Assembly: GCA_001044335.1 (NCBI GenBank)
Contig: CP011001.1
Coordinates: forward strand, 930,001-994,000
From: Methylophilales bacterium MBRSF5
GTDB taxonomy: Bacteria > Pseudomonadota > Gammaproteobacteria > Burkholderiales > Methylophilaceae
Reading direction: 5' to 3'
Length of the DNA: 64,000 bases
The notes beneath the pieces were generated by a model that saw only the letters and a program-made list of their open reading frames with translations, did not search any database and had not been told where the DNA came from. A program made the translations under genes and the position numbers. Below, in pieces: positions 45,375 to 56,172 of the stretch (position 1 is its first letter; each line of letters opens with the position of its first letter).

Positions 45375-46124
45375 ATGATTATCCATAAATCATTAAATTC
45401 AATTATCTTTAAAAATTATTTAAAAATAATTTTTGGATTTTTTATTCTTTTTTCACAAGCATTAAAAGCAAGTGAAAATATCTACATCGGTTATGCCTCA
45501 AGCCTTCACAATGCAATGAAAGAGATAGTCAACGATTACAAAAAACAGAGCGATGTAAAATTGAAATTTGGGATGGGCGCCTCTGGAAATATTGCTCAAC
45601 AAATTATGAGAGATGCACCCTACGATATTTTTATTTCAGCAAATAAAAAATGGATAAATTATTTAGATGAACATCAGAAGATTAAAGAAAGACAGCCATG
45701 GATTTCTAATTCTCTGTCGATGATAGGATCTATGAAATCGCTTGAAAATTTAACGTTGAATGACAATGAACGTTTTTGTCTAGCTGATCCAAAGAATGCT
45801 CCTCTTGGATTTTATAGTGTTGAAGCCATTAATGCCATGAATCTAAACATAACTGATAACCAAATTATTTTTTTAAAAGATGCAGCATCGTTACAATATT
45901 ATTTATCAATTGATGAATGTGACTATGCCATCACCTATTCAAGCTATATCTTTAATTTAAAAAAAAATATTGACGTCCAAAGTCTTCCATTAATTTTATA
46001 TTCTGACATTACATATGAAATTGGTATTCTGAAATTAAATAAAGACACTAAAGATTTTGTAAATTATTTGCAGCAACCCGGTGTTTTAGGAATATTAAAA
46101 AATCATGGGTTTATAATAGATTGA
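45375..46124 (+). CDS. modA: Molybdate ABC transporter substrate-binding protein
   Basis: A periplasmic binding protein of 249 residues with a long signal peptide (about 1-32). The mature part has YIGYASSLHNAMKEIV, FGMGASGNIAQQI and DIFISANKKW, with the conserved Ser-containing oxyanion-binding loops of ModA. It heads modABC. It could also bind tungstate. The 5' end directly faces the divergent protease gene. Confidence 0.9.
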   Translation: MIIHKSLNSIIFKNYLKIIFGFFILFSQALKASENIYIGYASSLHNAMKEIVNDYKKQSDVKLKFGMGASGNIAQQIMRDAPYDIFISANKKWINYLDEHQKIKERQPWISNSLSMIGSMKSLENLTLNDNERFCLADPKNAPLGFYSVEAINAMNLNITDNQIIFLKDAASLQYYLSIDECDYAITYSSYIFNLKKNIDVQSLPLILYSDITYEIGILKLNKDTKDFVNYLQQPGVLGILKNHGFIID

Positions 46125-46789
46125 TGACTATATCTGATTATGAAATTACTGTTCTACTTCTCTCACTAAAGGTAGCATCTATTTCATCAATCATCGCTTT
46201 TTTTCCATCATTATTAATAGCTTATTTTTTAGCTAGAAAAAATTTTATTGGTAAGTCTTTTGTTGATGGCCTTATCCATCTTCCCTTAGTTTTACCGCCT
46301 GTAGTCATTGGCTTTTTTCTACTAATTATTTTTGGCAAGAATGGATTGGTTGGTGATATTTTTTTCTCAACATTTAATATAAGAATTTCTTTTACATGGA
46401 TAGCAGCAGTGATTGCCTCAGCAGTCATGGGTTTTCCTCTTTTTGTAAGATCTATTCGCCAATCAATCTCTGAAATAGATCCAAAACTAATCGAGGCTGC
46501 ACAAACCTTAGGTGCAAATAAACTAAAAATTTTTAAAAAAATTATAATTCCATTAAGCAAAAAAGGAATCATTACTGGTTTTATTTTAAGCTTCAGTAGA
46601 AGCCTTGGAGAATTTGGGGCTACAATTACTTTTGCTGGAAATATTTTTGGCGAAACACAAACACTCCCACTGGCTATTTATTCATCTCTTCAGGATCCAG
46701 ATGCTAATCTCATAGTAATTCGATTAGTTGGGATTAGTATTTTTATCTCATTAGCGGCGTTAATGATCAGCAATAGACTTAGTAAATGA
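46124..46789 (+). CDS. modB: Molybdate ABC transporter permease
   Basis: 221 residues with five or so transmembrane helices and the ABC permease EAA loop: EAAQTLGANKLKIFKKIIIPL (about 127-147) and SFSRSLGEFGATITFAGN. The ATG at 46124 overlaps the modA TGA by one base; a TTG one codon earlier is also in frame. It overlaps modC by 4 bases. Confidence 0.92.
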   Translation: MTISDYEITVLLLSLKVASISSIIAFFPSLLIAYFLARKNFIGKSFVDGLIHLPLVLPPVVIGFFLLIIFGKNGLVGDIFFSTFNIRISFTWIAAVIASAVMGFPLFVRSIRQSISEIDPKLIEAAQTLGANKLKIFKKIIIPLSKKGIITGFILSFSRSLGEFGATITFAGNIFGETQTLPLAIYSSLQDPDANLIVIRLVGISIFISLAALMISNRLSK

Positions 46790-47415
46790 TACATTTAAAC
46801 TTTACATATCAAAATCCTAGCTTGTCCATGCAAATTAATGTGAAAACAAAATCACAAATTGTATGTTTGCATGGGCACTCAGGTGTTGGTAAAACTACCA
46901 TCCTGAATATCATTGCAGGGATAAGAGAGCCACATCATGGCCTCATTGATATTGCTGGTAGAAGATTGTTTGATGAGAATGAAGGTATCAATATTGCGCC
47001 TCAATTTAGAGATGTAGGTTACATATTCCAAGATCTTAGATTATTTTCCCATTTGAGCGTCAAGGAAAATATAACTTTTGGGGCATTAAAACATAATAAT
47101 TACGATGCGATCATTGACCTCATGGATATTGATGAATTGCTGCATAAAAATATAAGAAGTCTATCTGGTGGTGAATCTCAAAAAGTTTCTATAGCTCGAG
47201 CGCTCGTAAAAAATCCAAAAATTTTACTTATTGATGAGTCTTTTCATGCTATTGACAAACAATATCGTGATCAATTAATTAAAAAACTCCATAACCACAT
47301 TATTAAAAATCAAATTGTCACGATCTTAGTAAGCCATCAACTGTCTGAAGCGAAAAAATATTCAGCAGAAATTATTAAGATCAAAAAAGAAAAAGGGGTT
47401 GTTATTGGAGGGTAA
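46786..47415 (+). CDS. modC: Molybdate ABC transporter ATPase, short form
   Basis: 209 residues: Walker A GHSGVGKTT (about 30-38), Q-loop IFQDLRLF, signature LSGGESQKVSIARAL and Walker B ILLIDES. ModC proteins usually have about 350 residues with a C-terminal TOBE/MOP regulatory domain, which is absent here. The Walker B and D-loop region (IDESFHAID) differs from the common MDEPLxxLD. It should still power ModB. Confidence 0.88.
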   Translation: MIHLNFTYQNPSLSMQINVKTKSQIVCLHGHSGVGKTTILNIIAGIREPHHGLIDIAGRRLFDENEGINIAPQFRDVGYIFQDLRLFSHLSVKENITFGALKHNNYDAIIDLMDIDELLHKNIRSLSGGESQKVSIARALVKNPKILLIDESFHAIDKQYRDQLIKKLHNHIIKNQIVTILVSHQLSEAKKYSAEIIKIKKEKGVVIGG

Positions 47416-47421
47416 ATTAAG

Positions 47422-47497
47422 TGGTAGGGTGTGCGAGATTCGAACTCGCGACCAACGGATTAAAAGTCCGCTGCTCTACCAACTGAGCTAACACCCC
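47422..47497 (-). tRNA. tRNA-Lys (anticodon TTT)
   Basis: 76 nt on the minus strand: GGGGTGT pairs with ACACCCT (one G-U at the top), discriminator A and encoded CCA. The anticodon loop CTTTTAA gives TTT for AAA and AAG. It begins 6 bases after the convergent modC stop codon. Confidence 0.97.
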
Positions 47498-47558
47498 ATG
47501 AATCAAACACGCAATTATGGACTAGATCGTTTAATTGGTCAATAAACAAAAGGGAATT

Positions 47559-48914
47559 TTATCTCATTCCGGGGAATTTTCCCGCCAACCCTCTCATCAT
47601 CTTGGATAGGCCGCCTTTAGAAAACATTTTCATCATTTTTCGCATTTGTTCATACTGGGTTAACAGTCGATTAATGTCTTGAACCCTGGTACCAGATCCA
47701 CTAGCAATCCTCTGTTTTCTTTTTGCCTTAATTAAATCAGGCTCTTTTCTCTCAAGCGGGGTCATTGAATTAATGATTGCCTCAATTTGCATCAAAGATT
47801 TATCTCCATCTTCTGGATTAATTTTTTGCTGAGCCTGGCCCATGAGCTGCGAGGGCATCTTATCCATTAGGGCGCCAACACCACCCATTTTTTTCATCTG
47901 AACAATTTGGTTTTTAAAGTCCTCTAAATCAAAATTCTTTCCAGATTTAACTTTCTCAGCTAATTTTTGAGCTTCTTTTTGGTCAACGTTTTTTTGAGCC
48001 TCCTCAACCAGGCCAACAATATCACCCATCCCCAATATTCTTGCAGCCAATCGATCAGGGTAGAAAGGCTCAATGCCATTGATCTTCTCATTCACGCCAA
48101 CAAATTTAATTGGCTTTCCAATAATATGCTTGGCTGATAGTGCTGCGCCCCCTCTTGAATCTCCGTCAATTTTTGTAAGTACAATCCCTGTTAACTCAAG
48201 GGCATCATTAAATGCACTTGCAGTATTTACTGCATCTTGACCCTGCATAGAATCGACAACAAAAAGTGTTTCGGCTGGTTTTAATACTTTATGCAATGAT
48301 TGAATTTCTTTCATCATTTTTTCATCAATTGCAGTTCGTCCTGCCGTATCAAAGATGACAACATCAAAGAAGTGTTTTTTTGCATAATCAATTGATTTTT
48401 CCGCTATTTTGATCGGCTTATCTTTTTCAGTGGAGTCATAACACTCAACGTCAATACTTGCTGCTAATGTTTTTAATTGATCAATCGCTGCAGGTCGATA
48501 GACATCTGCGCTGACAAGCATCACTTTCTTCTTTTGCTCTTTTAATAGTTTCGCTAATTTTGCTGATGTGGTTGTTTTACCTGAGCCTTGCAAGCCTGCC
48601 ATCAAGATTACGGAGGGGGGTTTTTTTTCTAGATTTAAGGGAACATTTTCCGGCCCCATCAAATTTGTTAATTCATCTTGAACGATCTTAACAATAGCGT
48701 CACCTGGAGACACTGTTTTAAGTACTTCTGTGCCGATTGCTTTTTCTTTTACCTGATCTATAAAAAATTTAACAACTGGTATTGCCACATCAGCTTCAAT
48801 TAAAGCAATCCTTACTTCTCTCATAGCATCGCTAATATTTTCTTCAGTAAATCTGGACTGGCCAGAAATTTTTCTAACAACTGATTGCAGCTTATCTGTT
48901 AAATTTTCTAACAT
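47559..48914 (-). CDS. ffh: Signal recognition particle protein Ffh
   Basis: SRP54 homologue targeting nascent membrane proteins. 451 residues: an N domain, a GTPase G domain (GLQGSGKTTTSAKLA about 107-121; DTAGRTAIDEKMM; TKIDGDSRGGAAL), and a methionine-rich M domain at the C-terminus. It is divergent from the CcsA-like gene by 53 bases, the usual betaproteobacterial pair. Confidence 0.98.
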   Translation of the reverse strand: MLENLTDKLQSVVRKISGQSRFTEENISDAMREVRIALIEADVAIPVVKFFIDQVKEKAIGTEVLKTVSPGDAIVKIVQDELTNLMGPENVPLNLEKKPPSVILMAGLQGSGKTTTSAKLAKLLKEQKKKVMLVSADVYRPAAIDQLKTLAASIDVECYDSTEKDKPIKIAEKSIDYAKKHFFDVVIFDTAGRTAIDEKMMKEIQSLHKVLKPAETLFVVDSMQGQDAVNTASAFNDALELTGIVLTKIDGDSRGGAALSAKHIIGKPIKFVGVNEKINGIEPFYPDRLAARILGMGDIVGLVEEAQKNVDQKEAQKLAEKVKSGKNFDLEDFKNQIVQMKKMGGVGALMDKMPSQLMGQAQQKINPEDGDKSLMQIEAIINSMTPLERKEPDLIKAKRKQRIASGSGTRVQDINRLLTQYEQMRKMMKMFSKGGLSKMMRGLAGKFPGMR

Positions 48915-48967
48915 AATATTTTTTAACCTATAATATAATTAATAATTGTAAATCATTAATAAGACAT

Positions 48968-49744
48968 ATGTTGTATTTTGGCTCCCTATCTGCTGCATTG
49001 ATTTTTTATTTACTTAGCCTTGTAAATTTAAAAAATAATATTCAATTAAAAAATCTTTTTTTATTAGTAGCGTTAATTAGTCACCTTTTTCTCATCTATC
49101 ACGATGTTGTTCTTAATGAATTTAACTTTGATTTTTCTAATGCTTTATTGGTGGTAAGTATTGTTACCGTCATATTTTATTTTATATTTAATATAAAAAT
49201 GAATTACCAAGGCTTAGAAAAAATTGTGATTATCCCAACTCTAGTTATCTTAGTATTTCATTATTTTTTTTCTCATGATTATTCAATAAGAAATACGGAC
49301 TCACTTTATTATCTTTCTCATATCACAATTGCAATAATTGCTTATGGTCTTTTAGCTTACTCAGCTGTTTTTTCAATTTTTATTTTATTTTTAGAAAATA
49401 ATCTTCATAAAAAAAAGATCTCTTCACTGTTTTCAACTGACAATTCTTTATTAAGTATGGAACAGTTTCTTTTTACTATGATAGGAATAGGTTTTTTACT
49501 CTTATCGATTACAATCTTTACAGGAATTTTCTTCTCGCAGGAAATTTTTAACAGTCCTTTTGTTTTTAACCATAAGACTTTATTCGGAATATTTTCATGG
49601 GTTTTCTATGGCTATATTATCTATCAAAGACAAATAAATGGTTTAAGAGGAAGGAAAGCGATAAAACTATCTTTGTTTGCCTTTATCCTTTTAGTGCTTT
49701 CTTACTTCGGCAGCAAATTTGTTTTTGAATATCTCATTAGTTAA
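48968..49744 (+). CDS. CcsA-like cytochrome c assembly membrane protein (YpjD type)
   Basis: 258 residues with about eight transmembrane helices and conserved histidines in YLSHITIAIIAYG and FNHKTLFGIFSW, which correspond to haem-handling His residues of the CcsA/CcmC superfamily. YpjD-type proteins beside ffh are common in Betaproteobacteria; the exact role is not settled. The 3' end overlaps the HAD gene by 4 bases. Confidence 0.85.
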   Translation: MLYFGSLSAALIFYLLSLVNLKNNIQLKNLFLLVALISHLFLIYHDVVLNEFNFDFSNALLVVSIVTVIFYFIFNIKMNYQGLEKIVIIPTLVILVFHYFFSHDYSIRNTDSLYYLSHITIAIIAYGLLAYSAVFSIFILFLENNLHKKKISSLFSTDNSLLSMEQFLFTMIGIGFLLLSITIFTGIFFSQEIFNSPFVFNHKTLFGIFSWVFYGYIIYQRQINGLRGRKAIKLSLFAFILLVLSYFGSKFVFEYLIS

Positions 49745-50406
49745 TCATCCAAAGAAATTATAGGCCAATTATTTTCTTTAGCCTTTGTCTCTAAAATAGG
49801 GTCGGGATTAACGCATACAGGATTTGATACAGAATTTAACAAAGGAAGGTCATTCTGGGAATCTGAATAAAAATAAGTTTGCATAAAGCTGTCAAACGAA
49901 TATTCATGCTCTTGTAACCATGCTTTTAATCTAGTAATTTTTCCCTCTTGAAATGAAGGCGTCCCGGAAACATGACCAGTAAAATTACCATCAACCTCTT
50001 CTGGATCAGTGCCTATTAAAATATCTACATCAAAAAGTGAAGCAATTGGTTTTGTAATGAATGAATTTGTGGCAGTAATGATAATACACAGATCATTATT
50101 TTTTTGATGGGACTTCACCAAATCCAGGGACTTTTTAGTTACCAGAGGCTTGATAACCTCAGCTACATATTGTTCACGAAGCTGATTCAATTGATCTCTT
50201 TTTATCAAAGTAAACGGACGAAATTGAAATTCGCAAAATTTATAAATATCAAGACACCCATCTTTATAATCTTGATAAAAAATTTCATTTTGTTTTTCAT
50301 GCTCCTTGCTATCCAAAAGTCCATGTTTGATAAGAAATTTTGACCAGTTATAATCAGAATCACCTCTGAGCAAGGTGTTATCTAAATCAAATAAAGCTAA
50401 ATTCAA
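49741..50406 (-). CDS. HAD-IB family hydrolase/phosphatase
   Basis: 221 residues with the HAD motifs LFDLDNTLLRGDSD (nucleophile Asp7, acid Asp9), IITATNS (motif II), and YSDSQNDLPLL (motif IV). It belongs to the SerB-like IB subfamily; substrates in this group include phosphoserine and histidinol phosphate, and neither can be chosen from sequence. It starts at TTG just after leuA (2 bases). Confidence 0.8.
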   Translation of the reverse strand: MNLALFDLDNTLLRGDSDYNWSKFLIKHGLLDSKEHEKQNEIFYQDYKDGCLDIYKFCEFQFRPFTLIKRDQLNQLREQYVAEVIKPLVTKKSLDLVKSHQKNNDLCIIITATNSFITKPIASLFDVDILIGTDPEEVDGNFTGHVSGTPSFQEGKITRLKAWLQEHEYSFDSFMQTYFYSDSQNDLPLLNSVSNPVCVNPDPILETKAKENNWPIISLDD

Positions 50407-50408
50407 AA

Positions 50409-51944
50409 TTAAACCTGAGGATGGGCTCTCTCGAGCTTAGATAATATTTTATTCGCTGCATTAATGTAGGCTTTAGCTGACGCAATAACAATGTCAGTAT
50501 CTGATCCTTGGCCATTCACAACACGCCCACCCTTCGCTAGCCTAACTGTAACCTCACCCTGAGCATCAGTACCAGTTGTAATATTACTAACAGAATACAG
50601 TAGTAGTTCAGAATCTGACTTAACAATTTTTTCAATGGCTTTAAAAGTAGCATCAACCATGCCGCTTCCTTCGGAATCTTCAGAAAGCTCTTCACCATCC
50701 CTGTCAATTGTAATTTGGGCAGTTGGTTTCTTATTAATCTCCGCTGTCGCTTTCAAGGATATTAATTTAAAAATCTCTGCAGTATCTGCAGAATACTCAT
50801 CACTTATTAATGCATGAATATCTTCATCAAAAATCTCTGATTTCTTATCCGCTAAATTTTTAAATTTTTCAAATGCCGCATTTAAAAGATCATCCGAATC
50901 CAGATCAATACCAAGTGTTTCTAAACGGTTCTTGAAGGCATTTCTACCAGAAAGCTTACCTAATGAAATTTTATTAGCACCCCATCCCACATCTTCAGCC
51001 TTCATAATTTCATAGGTTTCCCTATGCTTTAAAACACCATCTTGATGAATTCCAGACTCATGGGCAAAGGCATTTGCTCCAACAATCGCCTTATTAGGCT
51101 GAACAGCATATCCTGTAATTGTTGACACCAGCCTAGATGTTGGCACAATAAATTCAGTATTAATATTGGTTTGTAAATTAAAAATATCTTGTCTAGTTTT
51201 CACTGTCATCACAACTTCTTCTAAGCTGGCATTTCCAGCCCTTTCACCAAGGCCATTGATTGTACATTCAACTTGTCTAGCGCCATTTAAAACGGCTGAT
51301 AATGAATTTGCAACCGCCATACCAAGATCATTATGACAATGAGTAGACCATATGACTGATTTTGAATTAGGCACCTTATCAATCAGCTGTTTAATTCGAT
51401 CACCCCACTGAAAGGGAATTGAATATCCTACTGTATCAGGGACGTTAATTGTTTTAGCACCAGCCTGTATAACCGCATCAAAAACCTCAACCAAGAATGG
51501 TATCTCAGATCGAACAGCATCTTCAGCAGAAAATTCTACGTCATCAGTATACTCAAGGGCCCATTTTACAGCCTCAACCGCTCTATTTAAAACTTGATCA
51601 GGGGTCATTCTTAATTTATTTTCCATGTGAATCGGACTTGTCGCAATAAATGTATGAATTCTTCCTGAAGCAGCACTCTGAATAGCATGTCCTGCTTTTT
51701 TAATATCGTTTTTTACTGCCCGAGCGAGTGAACAAACAGTAGATTTCTGAATTTTTTTTGCAACCGCCTCAATGGCCTTAAAGTCTCCAGGGCTCGCTGC
51801 CGCAAAACCTGCCTCAATGACATTAACTCCAAGCTTTTCCAACTGTAGTGCAATTCGAACCTTCTCTTCTTGAGTCATGGAAGCACCCGGGCTTTGCTCC
51901 CCATCTCTTAACGTGGTGTCAAATATTATTAAATTATCTGTCAT
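50409..51944 (-). CDS. leuA: 2-isopropylmalate synthase
   Basis: First committed step of leucine synthesis. 511 residues: the TIM-barrel domain with [16 protein letters not shown] (about 8-23) and [13 protein letters not shown], and a C-terminal allosteric LeuA dimer domain. It overlaps pssA by 4 bases (ATGA). There is no leader attenuator because the start is coupled to pssA. Confidence 0.97.
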   Translation of the reverse strand: MTDNLIIFDTTLRDGEQSPGASMTQEEKVRIALQLEKLGVNVIEAGFAAASPGDFKAIEAVAKKIQKSTVCSLARAVKNDIKKAGHAIQSAASGRIHTFIATSPIHMENKLRMTPDQVLNRAVEAVKWALEYTDDVEFSAEDAVRSEIPFLVEVFDAVIQAGAKTINVPDTVGYSIPFQWGDRIKQLIDKVPNSKSVIWSTHCHNDLGMAVANSLSAVLNGARQVECTINGLGERAGNASLEEVVMTVKTRQDIFNLQTNINTEFIVPTSRLVSTITGYAVQPNKAIVGANAFAHESGIHQDGVLKHRETYEIMKAEDVGWGANKISLGKLSGRNAFKNRLETLGIDLDSDDLLNAAFEKFKNLADKKSEIFDEDIHALISDEYSADTAEIFKLISLKATAEINKKPTAQITIDRDGEELSEDSEGSGMVDATFKAIEKIVKSDSELLLYSVSNITTGTDAQGEVTVRLAKGGRVVNGQGSDTDIVIASAKAYINAANKILSKLERAHPQV

Positions 51945-52708
51945 TTTTTCTTTCTATTATTTTTTTTTTGAATTGTGAAATTTTCTCTAAAAACATTTAG
52001 ATACCCTGATAATAAATAACCAAAAATAATTATAAAAATAATTTCAGCAGGACTATGTGAAAGAAGTGAAAAAGCCATCACAATCAATAAAATGGATACC
52101 GAAGGAACACTATTTCTTAAATTTACATCTTTACCGCTGTAATACTTAATATCTGTAACCATCGATAATGCTGCAATCAAAATCATAACCAGTGCAAACC
52201 ACTGCATTTGAAAAAAATTTAAAAAAATATCATTGCCACTTATCCCGTTGTCAATGCAAACCCAAATAAATGCAGCGACCAAAGCTGCTGCCGCAGGAGA
52301 AGGAAATCCAAAGAAATATTTTTTTTCAAGCACATCTAATTTTGTGTTAAATCTAGCCAATCTGAATGCTGCACATGCGCAGTAGATAAAAGCTCCAATC
52401 CATCCAATCTTACCTAATGGCTTAAGGGCCCAAACATACATAACAAGTGCAGGAGCCACACCAAAAGATACCATATCCGACAAGCTATCATACTCGGCAC
52501 CAAACTTGCTTTCTGTGTTGGTGAGTCTTGCCACTCTCCCATCAAGGCCATCCATGACCAACGCAAAAAAGATAGCCAATGCAGCAAATTCAAATTTTCC
52601 ATTCATCGCATTTAAAATTGAAAAAAAACCAAAAAATAATGCTGCTGTTGTAAATAAGTTTGGAAGTAAATAAAATTCGCTTTGTTTTTTTACTGATTTA
52701 TTCATCAC
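51941..52708 (-). CDS. pssA: CDP-diacylglycerol-serine O-phosphatidyltransferase
   Basis: Makes phosphatidylserine, precursor of phosphatidylethanolamine, in the inner membrane. 255 residues with several transmembrane helices and the CDP-alcohol phosphotransferase motif [12 protein letters not shown], then [11 protein letters not shown]. The pssA-leuA pair is typical of Betaproteobacteria, where ilvC usually also lies nearby; it is not in this window. Confidence 0.95.
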   Translation of the reverse strand: MMNKSVKKQSEFYLLPNLFTTAALFFGFFSILNAMNGKFEFAALAIFFALVMDGLDGRVARLTNTESKFGAEYDSLSDMVSFGVAPALVMYVWALKPLGKIGWIGAFIYCACAAFRLARFNTKLDVLEKKYFFGFPSPAAAALVAAFIWVCIDNGISGNDIFLNFFQMQWFALVMILIAALSMVTDIKYYSGKDVNLRNSVPSVSILLIVMAFSLLSHSPAEIIFIIIFGYLLSGYLNVFRENFTIQKKNNRKKK

Positions 52709-52778
52709 ATAATTTTATCCTAGATCATTCCTTTTTTCATCGTATTTAGAGAGGATTGCTCATATAATAGGCTTTTAA

Positions 52779-53894
<1,116 letters not shown>

Positions 53895-53913
53895 ACTTTA
53901 ATAAGGGTAATTA

Positions 53914-53922
53914 TGCTAAAAT
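53914..53922 (+). promoter_or_regulatory. Extended -10 promoter of yajC-secDF
   Basis: TGCTAAAAT is an extended -10 (TGnTAAAAT), 30 bases before the yajC ATG. GACTTT at 53894-53899, 17 bases upstream of the hexamer, could be a weak -35. Confidence 0.45.
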
Positions 53923-53952
53923 TCATCTTCATTTTTTTAATTTGAGGTTCTA

Positions 53953-54267
53953 ATGATTTCACTAGCTTACGCAAACAGCGCACCTGCTCCAGGTGGTCTA
54001 ATGAGTTTTGTTCCGTTCATCATTATCTTTATTTTGTTTTATTTTATGCTGATTCGTCCACAGATGAGGCAAGCGAAAGAGCATAAAAAATTATTATCAG
54101 AACTAAAAAAGGGAGATGAAATCATGCTTGCATCTGGAATCCTAGGAAAGATCGAAAAAGTCTCTGACAATTTTGTAATATTAGAAATATCCGATAATAC
54201 TCAAATTAAGGTTCAAAAAAATTCAGTGCAAGCGGTCTTAAACAAGGGAACTATTAAGTCTATTTAA
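53953..54267 (+). CDS. yajC: Preprotein translocase subunit YajC
   Basis: 104 residues with one transmembrane helix (about 19-37), FMLIRPQMRQAKEHKKLL and a basic cytoplasmic tail with LASGILGKI. It associates with SecDF in the inner membrane. secD follows after 12 bases. Confidence 0.96.
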   Translation: MISLAYANSAPAPGGLMSFVPFIIIFILFYFMLIRPQMRQAKEHKKLLSELKKGDEIMLASGILGKIEKVSDNFVILEISDNTQIKVQKNSVQAVLNKGTIKSI

Positions 54268-54279
54268 GTCGATAAATCT

Positions 54280-56172
54280 ATGAATCAGTTTTCTCGTTGG
54301 AAAAATACCTTAATTCTTTTAACAGTTGTCTTTGCTGTATTTTACGCGCTGCCCAATTTCTTTGGCGAGGCTCCTGCAGTACAAATTATGCCGATTAAAT
54401 CGGGTGAAAAAATGGACCCCATTATTGCATCACAGTCCGAAAAAATACTCGAAGAAAATAATATTCCTTATAACGGAGTTGCCCTGACTGAGAATTACAT
54501 AAAAATTAAACTCACCAATAACGAAGATCAACTAACGTCGAAAGGTTTGCTTGAAGACAAATTAGGTCCTAATTTTGTGGTGGCATTGAATTTACTTCCT
54601 AATTCACCCAAATGGCTTGAAAGTATTGGGGGTCAACCCATGTATTTAGGTCTTGATTTAAGAGGTGGTGTGCATTTTCTAATGCAAGTTGATTTAAGTA
54701 ATATTGAAGCAAAAGAGTCCTCTGGAAGGATTAATGAAATCAGAACATTATTAAGAGAAAATAAGATTAGATATGATCAGATTTCTGTCGAAGACGGTTC
54801 AATATTAGTTCAGCTTACCAATGAAGACGATTTGAAAAAATCAAAAAGTCTTCTGAAGCAGGATGATTCAAGTTTTGAATTTTCTAAAAGAATAAATCTG
54901 GGTGGATCTATCGGCAAAGAAAAGATCAAAGAAATTACAGATAATGGAGCCTTTGTTCTTGCTATTGAGGGCTCGCAAGCAAATAAAGAAGAGATGACAA
55001 AATTTGCTATCAAGCAGAATTTAGAAACATTAAATAATAGAATTAATGAGTTAGGTGTTGCCGAACCAATTATTCAACAACAAGGTGAGAATCGGATTGT
55101 TGTCCAATTACCTGGTGTGCAAGATACTGCTAAGGCAAAAGATATTATTGGTCGAACTGCGCTGCTTGAAATGAGGTTGGTTGATGATGAAGCTAGTCCG
55201 GCGGATATTGATGATGCCATTGACGGCAATATTCCTTTCGGTAGAGATTTATTTTATGACCGCAATCAAAACCCCTTGCTCCTCAAGAAAGATGTGATTT
55301 TAACTGGTGAAAATATCAATAACGCAGGGCCTGGAGTGGATAATCAAACTGGGCAATCAATTGTTTCATTGAATTTGGATAGTAAGGGTGCAAATATATT
55401 CAAAAAAATTACCCGGGATAATGTTGGTAAAAGAATTGCTATTTTATTAATTGAAAAAGATATAACAGAAATAATCACTGCACCAGTGATCAAAAGTGAG
55501 ATTGGTGGCGGTAGAGTCCAAATTACTGGGATGAAAAATGCACAAGAAGCTACGGATGTTTCGTTATTGTTGAGAGCTGGCTCGCTAGCAGCGCCGATGG
55601 AGATCATTGAAGAAAGAACTGTTGGTCCGAGCATGGGTAAAGAAAACATTCAAAGAGGTATTCAATCGACTTTTTGGGGCTTCATTGCAGTAATTATATT
55701 AATTTCAATTTATTACATGTTGTTTGGTCTATTCTCATCGATCGCCCTGAGTATCAATTTAGTTCTACTTGTCGCACTTTTATCTACGATACAAGCAACA
55801 TTAACTTTACCCGGTCTTGCGGCGATGGCACTTACAGTTGGTATGGCTATTGATTCAAATGTTCTAATTAATGAACGTATTAGAGATGAAATAAGAAATG
55901 GTAATACTCCGCAAGCAAGTATTCACTTGGGTTATGAGAAAGCTTGGGGAACAATATTAGATTCTAATATCACAACTCTGATTGCGGGTATAGCGCTATT
56001 TATGTTTGGGACTGGGCCTATTAAAGGTTTTGCTGTCGTCCATGTTTTAGGCATTCTTACATCTATGTTTTCAGCCATCTTGGTCTCAAGAGCCTTAGTT
56101 AACTTCTTCTATGGCTCAAAAAGAAAAATTGATAAGCTAAATATTGGTGAAATTTATAAGGTTAATAACTAA
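54280..56172 (+). CDS. secD: Protein translocase subunit SecD
   Basis: Uses the proton motive force to assist export. 630 residues: TM1 (about 10-27), the periplasmic P1 domain (YLGLDLRGGVHFLMQVD, about 121-137), then five transmembrane helices at the C-terminus (from about 460), with LTVGMAIDSNVLINERIRDE. It ends in TAATG with secF. Confidence 0.97.
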   Translation: MNQFSRWKNTLILLTVVFAVFYALPNFFGEAPAVQIMPIKSGEKMDPIIASQSEKILEENNIPYNGVALTENYIKIKLTNNEDQLTSKGLLEDKLGPNFVVALNLLPNSPKWLESIGGQPMYLGLDLRGGVHFLMQVDLSNIEAKESSGRINEIRTLLRENKIRYDQISVEDGSILVQLTNEDDLKKSKSLLKQDDSSFEFSKRINLGGSIGKEKIKEITDNGAFVLAIEGSQANKEEMTKFAIKQNLETLNNRINELGVAEPIIQQQGENRIVVQLPGVQDTAKAKDIIGRTALLEMRLVDDEASPADIDDAIDGNIPFGRDLFYDRNQNPLLLKKDVILTGENINNAGPGVDNQTGQSIVSLNLDSKGANIFKKITRDNVGKRIAILLIEKDITEIITAPVIKSEIGGGRVQITGMKNAQEATDVSLLLRAGSLAAPMEIIEERTVGPSMGKENIQRGIQSTFWGFIAVIILISIYYMLFGLFSSIALSINLVLLVALLSTIQATLTLPGLAAMALTVGMAIDSNVLINERIRDEIRNGNTPQASIHLGYEKAWGTILDSNITTLIAGIALFMFGTGPIKGFAVVHVLGILTSMFSAILVSRALVNFFYGSKRKIDKLNIGEIYKVNN

